NCBI RefSeq assembly: GCF_002028455.1
Contig: NZ_MWUM01000016.1
Span: 46,607-110,606, forward strand
Direction of reading: 5' to 3'
DNA: 64,000 nucleotides
Source: Zoogloea sp. LCSB751
GTDB taxonomy: Bacteria; Pseudomonadota; Gammaproteobacteria; Burkholderiales; Rhodocyclaceae
In this document: positions 57,860 to 64,000 of the stretch, one piece after another
How the letters are laid out: the number at the start of each line of letters is the position of its first letter
How positions within the stretch are numbered: the stretch's first letter is position 1
Program-made: the position numbers and the translations under genes
Notes under the pieces: model-generated
The model's database searches: none
Told to the model about the DNA's origin: nothing
Seen by the model: the letters and a program-made list of their open reading frames with translations, nothing else

Positions 57860-59332
57860 ATGCCCGCCCCCGCTTTTCCCTGGACCGCATCGTCTGCGGT
57901 AGAAGCCCTTCGTACCGGTGCCGTGTCGGCCACCGAGCTGTTGGAGCAGTGCCTTGAGCGCGTCACCCGTTTCAATCCGCACCTGAATGCGCTTGTCACC
58001 GTGGATGCCGCCGGTGCGCGCAAGGCCGCACAGGCGGCGGATGCGCGGATTGCGGCCGGCGAGCGTCTGCCGCTGCTGGGCGTCCCGATTTCCGTCAAGG
58101 ATTCGTTTGCCACGCAGGGTTTGCGCACTACCGCCAGCTATCGGCCGCTTGCTGAGTATGTGCCGGACAAGGATGCCAGCGTGGTTGGCAGGCTGCGGGA
58201 GGCGGGGGCCGTGATCGTCGGCAAGAGCAACCTGCCGGAACTGGCCGGCGCCCCCCATTGCTGGAGCCCATTGTTCGGACTGACGCGCAACCCCTGGGAC
58301 CCGACGCTGACCCCCGGGGGGAGTTCCGGCGGGGCAGCGGTGGCCGTGGCCGCCGGTTTTTCCTTGCTTGAGCTTGGCAGTGACATTGCCGGCTCGATCC
58401 GCATTCCCGCAGCTTACTGCGGTGTGACGGGACTGAAGGCCACCGAGAACCGGATCCCGCGTACCGGCCATATTCCTCATCTGCCTGAGCACCTGCGCGG
58501 TGAGCGCAGCGTGCGGCATATGTTGTCCTTTGGGCTGCTCGCCCGTTCGGTTGCCGATCTACAGCTCGGCTACGGTTTGATCGCCGGTCCCGATGGTTGC
58601 GATATGGAAGTGCCGCCGTGGCAGCCGGATCAGCTGCCAGCACTGGCGAAAAATCCTTTGCGTCTTGTCCTTTGGGAGGAGGGCTGCCTGCCCCTGTGCG
58701 AGCGAACCCGGGCTGCCTTGGCGGGCATGGTCGGAAAGCTCGAGGCTGCGGGGCATAGCGTGGAACGCAGGGCGCCGCCGGATCTTGATCTGCGTGCCCT
58801 TCACACGCTCTTCGGGGCCATTGGCGGGGTCGAGATCGGACTCGGCATGCCCGCTTGGCAGCGTAGGCTGTTGCCGGCCTTACGCCATCTTTTGCCGCGG
58901 ACCGAGACGCTGGGCCGTGCATTTGCAGCAGGCCTGCGTTTCGATATGGCCGATTACAACCGTGCCTTGAATGCCCGGGAAGCGGCCATTGCCAGCCTGG
59001 AGCGTTTTCTGGCGGATTTCGATGCGCTGCTCAGCCCGGTCGCCTGTACGGTCGCCTATCCCGGGCGGCCGATGCCGGCCTGGTCCAAGCCACCGGCCGT
59101 CCAGGTGGATGGACGGAAGCTGCCTTATCTGGAAGCCACCATCGGTTGGACAGCGCCCTTTTCCCTGACTGGCAGTCCGGTTGTCACGCTGCCGCTCGGT
59201 ATCGAAGCCGGGCTGCCGGTCGGCGTCCAGGTCGTCGGACGGCGCTGGCAGGACGAGGCGCTGCTGGCAGTGGCAACCCGGCTGGAGGGCGTGCTGGGCG
59301 GCTTCGTGTCGCCTCCTCCTCTTGAGGGCTGA
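57860..59332 (+). CDS. Amidase signature family enzyme
   Basis: A 490-residue amidase with the Ser-Ser-Lys triad: Lys80 in VPISVKDSF, cis-Ser155 in GGSSGGAA and nucleophile Ser179 in SDIAGSIRIPA. The spacings of 75 and 24 residues are those of canonical family members. The ATG at 57860 is preferred; an ATG at 57833 would add nine residues. Members hydrolyse diverse amides, and the substrate is not evident. It is not gatA-like in context, since no gatB or gatC is near. Confidence 0.9.
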   Translation: MPAPAFPWTASSAVEALRTGAVSATELLEQCLERVTRFNPHLNALVTVDAAGARKAAQAADARIAAGERLPLLGVPISVKDSFATQGLRTTASYRPLAEYVPDKDASVVGRLREAGAVIVGKSNLPELAGAPHCWSPLFGLTRNPWDPTLTPGGSSGGAAVAVAAGFSLLELGSDIAGSIRIPAAYCGVTGLKATENRIPRTGHIPHLPEHLRGERSVRHMLSFGLLARSVADLQLGYGLIAGPDGCDMEVPPWQPDQLPALAKNPLRLVLWEEGCLPLCERTRAALAGMVGKLEAAGHSVERRAPPDLDLRALHTLFGAIGGVEIGLGMPAWQRRLLPALRHLLPRTETLGRAFAAGLRFDMADYNRALNAREAAIASLERFLADFDALLSPVACTVAYPGRPMPAWSKPPAVQVDGRKLPYLEATIGWTAPFSLTGSPVVTLPLGIEAGLPVGVQVVGRRWQDEALLAVATRLEGVLGGFVSPPPLEG

Positions 59333-59608
59333 TCTGGACAGGGCACGTGCCGCCTGTACTGTCCTTCATCGGGTCTTGATCGTCTTCGCGCGCGGGGTGG
59401 AATACCCGTTCAACATCGGATGGGTAGTGATGAAAATGTCACGAATGGGGTCTGAAAGATTGTGTAAAGCGAAGAAGGCGAACCGGCACTTCTGGAATTA
59501 GCGGTTAATATTGATGAATTGGAGGTCGTATCCGATTCCTGGCAGGTCTGCCGGAATGCTAAATGCGCAGAAGCCGGTGGCGATTTCCCAGCTAGATTTA
59601 TTCCATTT
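59333..59608. other. Intergenic region before the PP2C gene
   Basis: This 276-base gap becomes AT-rich from about 59440. A weak hairpin GGACAG/CTGTCC with an inner GGCACGTGCC palindrome lies just after the amidase stop and may end that transcript. The frame of the PP2C gene is open upstream to a TTG at 59519, but no ribosome site supports it. I see no gene here. Confidence 0.4.
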
Positions 59609-60430
59609 ATGTTGAAACCAAGCCCATCGTCCTTTTCGGCGCCCGAAACCACGTCTGCCAAGAAGCGCTATCAGGCGGAGGCCTGCGTGGCCAAGCATAC
59701 GGGCGACCGGACCGAACAACAGGACCGGGCCGCGGTCTTCGCACACCCTACCCGCAAGGGCACGCTGATGGCGGTTCTTGCCGATGGCATGGGAGGACAT
59801 TCCGGCGGAGCGATGGCGGCGGAACAGGTCATCCTTAAGGCCCGCCAGAACTTCGAAGCCTTCGCTCCGGCCTCCGAGAGTGCCACCGATTTGCTGCGCA
59901 GCATCGTCGATGAAGCGCACATCGTGATCAAGCTCACCCGCTTTACCAGCGAGCAGGATCCCCACAGCACGGCTGTCGTCTTCATGATGCAGCCGGACCG
60001 CGCCGACTGGGCCCATTGCGGGGATTCACGGTTTTATCACTTCCGGGCCGGCAAGCTGGTCACCCGCAGCACCGACCATTCGTTGGTCGAAGAACTGGTG
60101 CGCAAGGGGCGGCTGGATCCCGAAGGGGCGCTGCGGCATCCGAACCGCAACGTCCTGCTGTCCTGCCTGGGCTCGGAGCGGGAGCCGCGGGTGGATTTCG
60201 GGCATGCCTCGCCGCTTGTCGGCGGAGATGCCTTCCTGTTGTGCTCCGACGGTCTGTGGGCTTACATCGGTGAAGAGGAAACGGGGCTGATCCTGGCCAA
60301 CATGTCACCCCGTGATGCCGCCTCGGCCCTGATCGAACTGGCGCGCCAGCGGGCCAGGGGCAGTGGCGACAACATCTCCCTGGCCATCGTCAAACTCGTC
60401 GAAGTCGACAACAACAAGCGGACCCGCTGA
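59609..60430 (+). CDS. PP2C-type serine/threonine protein phosphatase
   Basis: A 273-residue metal-dependent phosphatase. Motifs in order: RTEQQDRAAVF, LADGMGGHSGG (metal-binding Asp and Gly), WAHCGDSRFYHF, LLCSDGLWAYI and GSGDNISLAIV (metal-binding Asp-Asn). It is a stand-alone phosphatase domain without a membrane segment. No kinase gene is adjacent. The start at ATG 59609 lacks a clear ribosome site. It converges on corA with a two-base gap. Confidence 0.93.
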   Translation: MLKPSPSSFSAPETTSAKKRYQAEACVAKHTGDRTEQQDRAAVFAHPTRKGTLMAVLADGMGGHSGGAMAAEQVILKARQNFEAFAPASESATDLLRSIVDEAHIVIKLTRFTSEQDPHSTAVVFMMQPDRADWAHCGDSRFYHFRAGKLVTRSTDHSLVEELVRKGRLDPEGALRHPNRNVLLSCLGSEREPRVDFGHASPLVGGDAFLLCSDGLWAYIGEEETGLILANMSPRDAASALIELARQRARGSGDNISLAIVKLVEVDNNKRTR

Positions 60431-60432
60431 AG

Positions 60433-61515
60433 TCAGCGCGTCCGCAGCCAGTTCCTGCGCCAGAACGAAGCGGCCATCAGTGCCGCGACGCCGAGCATCA
60501 TCCCCAGTGCGATGTCGAATCCGTCATGCGCCTCGAGCAGGGGCATGTCGCGGAAGTTCATGCCGAAGATGCCGGCGATCAGCGTGGCCGGCATGAACAG
60601 GGTGGTCAGCACGGTAAGGATGCGCACCTCGGTATTGAGCCGATTGCTGACGCTGGACAGGTAGATGTCCAGCAGGTCGGCGAGCAGGTCGCGCACCGAT
60701 TCCAGCGTTTCCAGTACATGCACCGTGTGGTCATAGATATCCCTTAGATACAGGCGTGTATCACCCGAAAAGAAGCCGTTGTCGGCCCGTCCCAGGGTGT
60801 TGAGCACTTCGCGCACGGGCCAGATGGCGCGGCGGAGCACCAGGGCTTCATGCTTGACCCGGTTGATCTCTGCCAGCAGTTCCGGCGTCGGACGGCTCAG
60901 GGCCTGATCTTCCAGTTCCTCCGCCATGTCGGTCAGGTTGTCGAGCATCACGAAGTAGCGGTCCACCAGCGTGTCCAGCAGCGCGTAGGCCAGGTAGTCG
61001 ACGCCGTGGGCGCGCATTGCGCCGTGTTCCGAGCGCAGGCGCTCCCGTACCGCCTCGAAGGTGCCGGTGGCGCGCTCCTGGAAGGTCAGCACGAAATTAC
61101 GGCCGAGCACGATGCTGACCTGGTCGGAGCTCAGGCTGCGGCTGTCCGGATTGAAATCGAAGCAGCGGGCGACGATGTACAGGTAGTCTGCGTATTCGTC
61201 GCTCTTGGGACGCTGGTGGGTGTTGAGGATGTCCTCCTGCACCAGTGGATGCAGCTTGAAGCGCCGGCCGATTTCCGCCATCACGGCCGGGTCGTGCAGG
61301 CCATATACATTCAGCCACAGTTTGCCGCCGCCGGGTTGATACTGGCGGGATGCATCGACGGAATCGAAGCGTGTCTCGATCAAGCCATTGGAATCGAACT
61401 CAATGAGGGTAATCGAGGGCTTTTCGGTCTTGATTTCGCCGATATGAACCAGTGAACCTGGGGGTAACCCTAACTTTCGGGTGGGATGGGATCGTTTCTT
61501 GCTAGACTTTCGCAT
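60433..61515 (-). CDS. corA: CorA family magnesium/cobalt transporter
   Basis: A 360-residue divalent-cation channel. The long N-terminal cytoplasmic part includes KLWLNVYGLHDPAVMAEIG and LVQEDILNTHQRPKSDEYADYLYIV; the two C-terminal helices follow LFMPATLIAGIFGMNFRDMP, with the signature Gly318-Met319-Asn320 selectivity loop, and the protein ends WRRNWLRTR. An extra basic N-terminus (MRKSSKKRSHPTRK) is present. Divergent from pntAA across 154 bases. Confidence 0.95.
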   Translation of the reverse strand: MRKSSKKRSHPTRKLGLPPGSLVHIGEIKTEKPSITLIEFDSNGLIETRFDSVDASRQYQPGGGKLWLNVYGLHDPAVMAEIGRRFKLHPLVQEDILNTHQRPKSDEYADYLYIVARCFDFNPDSRSLSSDQVSIVLGRNFVLTFQERATGTFEAVRERLRSEHGAMRAHGVDYLAYALLDTLVDRYFVMLDNLTDMAEELEDQALSRPTPELLAEINRVKHEALVLRRAIWPVREVLNTLGRADNGFFSGDTRLYLRDIYDHTVHVLETLESVRDLLADLLDIYLSSVSNRLNTEVRILTVLTTLFMPATLIAGIFGMNFRDMPLLEAHDGFDIALGMMLGVAALMAASFWRRNWLRTR

Positions 61516-61669
61516 CGTATTTGCGATATTCGGTTCAAATAACCGTTTTTAGATGCAGTATTCAGGTGAAAACCGGCTTTTTTTAGGGTATTCATCAATA
61601 GATTTGGGTCGTTCGTGAAACCCTCTCACGACGATAGCAGATTTCCAACTACCCCTCGAAGGAGCTTTC

Positions 61670-62794
61670 ATGCCCCTGGTCATCGGTGTGACCAAAGAGC
61701 TTACGCCGGGAGAGCGCCGCGTTGCGCTGGTTCCGGACGTAGCCAAGAAATATCAAGGGCTTGGCGCAGCTTTGCTGCTCCAGGCAGATGCCGGCACATC
61801 GGCTTACTACCGTGACGCAGATTACGGAGAAGCTGAACTGGCCAGCGATCAACTGTCGGTGCTGAAGAAGGCTGACGTCATCCTGCAGGTCCAGCCCCTG
61901 GGGCTCGACGTGCTGGCCGAGCTGAAACCCGGCACGGTTCTGGTGGGTTTGCAACAACCCTGGTCCAGCAAGGAACGAGTGGAGCTTTTGCGCCAAAAGC
62001 AGATCACCTGTTTCGCTTTGGAACTGTTGCCCCGTATCAGTCGTGCACAGAGCATGGACGTGCTCTCCAGCCAGGCCGCCGTGGCGGGCTACGAGTGCGC
62101 GCTGATCGCCGCCGACCATTCGCCGAAGTTCTTCCCGATGCTCACCTACGCCGCCGGCACCATCCGCCCGGCCAAGGTGCTGGTTATCGGCGCCGGTGTA
62201 GCTGGCCTGCAGGCCATCGCCACCGCCAAGCGCTTGGGCGCGATGGTTTCCGGCTACGACGTGCGACCGGAAACCAAGGAGCAGATCGAGTCGCTGGGTG
62301 CAAAGTTTGTTGACACAGGTGTCTCGGCCGCCGGTACCGGCGGCTATGCCCGCGAGCTCACCGACGACGAAAAGCGCCAGCAGGCCGACAAGCTCGGCAA
62401 GGCCGTCGCGGATTGCGATGCGCTGATTACGACTGCTGCGATTCCTGGCAAGAAGGCGCCGGTGATCATCAGTGCCGACATGGTGGCGCGCATGAAGCCC
62501 GGTTCAGTGGTCGTCGACATGGCGGCCGAGACCGGCGGCAATGTGGCCGGCACGGTGGCGGGCGAGAAGGTGTGGGTCGGCGAGACCCTGATCATCGGCC
62601 CCACTCACATCCCCAGCCGCATGCCGGTGCATGCCTCCGAGATGTACGCCAAGAACCTCTACAACTTCATCTCGCCGTTCATCAAGGATGGGGCCCTGGC
62701 CCTCGATTGGGACGACGAAGTGCTGGCCGGTGCCTGTCTGACCCACGCGGGCGAAGTGCGCCACGCGGGCGTCAAACAGGCCCTGGGCCTCTGA
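61670..62794 (+). CDS. pntAA: NAD(P) transhydrogenase subunit alpha part 1 (NAD-binding)
   Basis: A 374-residue soluble domain I of the proton-translocating transhydrogenase, which drives NADPH formation from NADH. It begins VIGVTKELTPGERRVALVPDV, has the RISRAQSMDVLSSQAAVAGY loop, nucleotide motif VIGAGVAGLQAIATAKRLGA and the mobile-loop region around YARELTDDEKRQQ. GAAGGAG is seven bases upstream of the ATG. The alpha subunit is split into two genes, as in Rhodospirillum and many betaproteobacteria. Confidence 0.96.
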   Translation: MPLVIGVTKELTPGERRVALVPDVAKKYQGLGAALLLQADAGTSAYYRDADYGEAELASDQLSVLKKADVILQVQPLGLDVLAELKPGTVLVGLQQPWSSKERVELLRQKQITCFALELLPRISRAQSMDVLSSQAAVAGYECALIAADHSPKFFPMLTYAAGTIRPAKVLVIGAGVAGLQAIATAKRLGAMVSGYDVRPETKEQIESLGAKFVDTGVSAAGTGGYARELTDDEKRQQADKLGKAVADCDALITTAAIPGKKAPVIISADMVARMKPGSVVVDMAAETGGNVAGTVAGEKVWVGETLIIGPTHIPSRMPVHASEMYAKNLYNFISPFIKDGALALDWDDEVLAGACLTHAGEVRHAGVKQALGL

Positions 62795-62808
62795 CCGGGA
62801 GACGGACC

Positions 62809-63093
62809 ATGGACGGATTTGTTGCAATCTACATCTTCATGCTCGCCGCCTTCACCGGCTACGAGGTGATTTCCCGCGTGCCGGTGATCCTGCACACGCC
62901 GCTGATGTCCGGCTCGAACTTCGTGCACGGCGTGGTGCTGGTGGGCGGCATGATCGCCCTTGGCCAGGCGGAGACTCCGCTCGAACAGGCCATCGGCTTC
63001 GTTGCCGTGCTGCTCGGCGCGGCCAACGCGGCGGGTGGTTACGTGGTGACCGAACGCATGCTCGCCATGTTCAAGGCGAAGGAGAAGAACTGA
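62809..63093 (+). CDS. pntAB: NAD(P) transhydrogenase subunit alpha part 2
   Basis: A 94-residue membrane protein with three helices forming the alpha part of membrane domain II: FVAIYIFMLAAFTGYEVISRVP, LHTPLMSGSNFVHGVVLVGGMIAL and AIGFVAVLLGAANAAGGYVVTERML. It follows pntAA by 14 bases and overlaps pntB by one base (TGATG). Confidence 0.95.
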   Translation: MDGFVAIYIFMLAAFTGYEVISRVPVILHTPLMSGSNFVHGVVLVGGMIALGQAETPLEQAIGFVAVLLGAANAAGGYVVTERMLAMFKAKEKN

Positions 63094-64000
63094 TGGCTAT
63101 CAAGTGGCTGATTGACGCGAGTTACTTCGTCGCCGCGATCCTCTTCATCCTCGGCCTGAAGGGCATGAGTTCGCCGGTCTCGGCGCGTAAAGGCATCGTC
63201 TGGGCCGGTGTCGGGATGGTGCTCGCCACCGTGGTGACCTTCCTCACCCCGGGCATGAACAACTTCGCGCTGATGATCATCGCCATCGCCGTCGGCGGCG
63301 CACTGGCCTGGATCTCGGGCAAGAAGGTCGCCATGACCGACATGCCGCAGATGGTGGCCATCTACAACGGCATGGGCGGCGGCGCCGCGGCGGCCATCGC
63401 GGCGGTGGAGTTCGCCCGCGGCGAGATGCACGGTGTGGTGGTGACCCTGCTGGCAACCCTCGGTGCGCTGATCGGCGCGGTGTCCTTCTCCGGCTCGGTC
63501 GTCGCCTGGGCCAAGCTGCAGGGCGTCATGAAGAAGGCCTTCCGGCTGCCGGCCCAGAATGCGGTGAACATCCTCCTCGCCCTGGTGACGGTGGGTGTCG
63601 GCGCGGCCATCGTGATCGCTCCGGAGATCGATCCGACCCTGGTCGGCGCGTTCTTCATCCTGGCGCTGGTGCTGGGTACCGTCATCACGCTGCCGATCGG
63701 CGGCGCCGACATGCCGGTAGTGATCTCCCTGTTCAACGCTTTCACCGGCCTGGCCGTGGGCTTTGAGGGCTTCGTGATGGGCATTCCGGCGCTGATCATC
63801 GCCGGTATCGTGGTCGGCGCCGCCGGCACGCTGCTGACCCAGTTGATGGCCAAGGCCATGAACCGGCCGATCAGCAACATCCTCTTCGTGCCGATGGCGG
63901 CTGCCGGCGGTGGCGAAGCGGTGGAGGGCGAGCAGAAGGAAGTCGGCGCGATGGATGCGGCGGCGATGATGCGCTACGCCTCCAAGGTCATCATCGTGCC
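63093..64000 (+). CDS. pntB: NAD(P) transhydrogenase subunit beta, N-terminal part (runs off window)
   Basis: Open from the ATG at 63093 to the last base, giving the first ~302 residues; the C-terminal NADP-binding domain III lies outside. The protein begins MAIKWLIDASYFVAAILFIL and has about eight to nine helices with family stretches YNGMGGGAAAAIAAVEF, GAVSFSGSVVAWAKLQGVM, ITLPIGGADMPVVISLFNAFTGLAVGFEGF (positions about 196-226) and AKAMNRPISNILF. It overlaps pntAB by one base. Confidence 0.95.
   Translation, partial: MAIKWLIDASYFVAAILFILGLKGMSSPVSARKGIVWAGVGMVLATVVTFLTPGMNNFALMIIAIAVGGALAWISGKKVAMTDMPQMVAIYNGMGGGAAAAIAAVEFARGEMHGVVVTLLATLGALIGAVSFSGSVVAWAKLQGVMKKAFRLPAQNAVNILLALVTVGVGAAIVIAPEIDPTLVGAFFILALVLGTVITLPIGGADMPVVISLFNAFTGLAVGFEGFVMGIPALIIAGIVVGAAGTLLTQLMAKAMNRPISNILFVPMAAAGGGEAVEGEQKEVGAMDAAAMMRYASKVIIV

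Noticed and set aside
61531..61551. CGGTT-CAAAT-AACCG hairpin followed by TTTTT in the corA/pntAA gap
   Set aside because: Only a five-base-pair stem, and it lies between divergent promoters where a terminator is not expected.
1..64000. Search for CRISPR arrays, tRNA/rRNA genes, IS elements, prophage, toxin-antitoxin pairs and large repeats
   Set aside because: None seen on reading both strands. All co-linear gene groups are explained by known core pathways; no restriction, defence or integrase genes are present.

Overview
The window reads as a GC-rich, gene-dense betaproteobacterial chromosome segment, most likely Rhodocyclales (Azospira/Azoarcus/Thauera-like). This rests on gene order and protein character: rnfABCDGE-nth, aat-bpt, algH-ruvX-pyrR-pyrB-pyrX, glyA-nrdR-ribD, pcnB-folK-...-panB-panC, rhodanese-grxC-secB-...-gpsA and pntAA-AB-B. 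I recognise 74 protein genes. Two are cut by the window edges: a MacA-like adaptor at the left and PntB at the right. I see no tRNA, rRNA, insertion sequence, prophage or CRISPR array, and no gene-free stretch above 300 bases.

Layout. 1-2.5 kb: MacA/MacB-type efflux system with ATPase and permease on separate genes. 2.7-5.1 kb: a Kef-like cation/proton antiporter whose gene overlaps a GCS2-family (YbdK) ligase. 5.2-11.7 kb (leftward): the Rnf complex operon, ending with nth and a DUF1841 gene. 11.7-15.4 kb (leftward): pyrD, a small PagP-like barrel protein, the two N-end-rule aminoacyl-transferases, and an NlpC/P60 hydrolase. 15.6-20.1 kb (leftward): serB-aroG and bioB-bioC-HAD. 20.2-21.4 kb (rightward): comF and trmL. 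21.4-24.4 kb (leftward): an ArsR regulator, rhodanese, glutaredoxin, SecB, an SH3 protein and GpsA. 24.6-27.3 kb (rightward): CtpA protease, an unknown protein and a MoeB/ThiF enzyme. 27.3-33 kb (leftward): a three-gene cell-envelope operon, then ribD, nrdR and glyA. 33-36 kb: a chemoreceptor and a histidine phosphatase. 36-38 kb: TRAP permeases without a receptor gene. 38-42 kb (leftward): pyrimidine genes. 42-48 kb: photolyase, a four-gene uppP operon and an HD-GYP protein. 48.4-52.2 kb: a YfiM-like protein, a two-component system with a structured leader, a CBS protein and an unknown membrane protein. 52.3-56.9 kb (leftward): pantothenate, folate and RNA-tailing genes. 57-64 kb: Hyi-like isomerase, amidase, PP2C phosphatase, CorA and the proton-translocating transhydrogenase.

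How the genes work together. Much of the window is redox and energy coupling (Rnf, Pnt) and cofactor or nucleotide synthesis (biotin, riboflavin, folate, pantothenate, pyrimidines). Cell-envelope maintenance is also represented (UppP, NlpC, CtpA, SecB, MacAB).

There is no obvious large novel accessory system. The parts most worth a second look are small. They are the antiporter-ligase overlap, a BigR-like two-cysteine ArsR protein beside a rhodanese and glutaredoxin, a metal-site-less dihydroorotase homologue, a PagP-like orphan barrel, an envelope operon with an altered deacetylase motif, receptor-less TRAP permeases, a terminator-bearing leader before a two-component system, and two starts that look leaderless.
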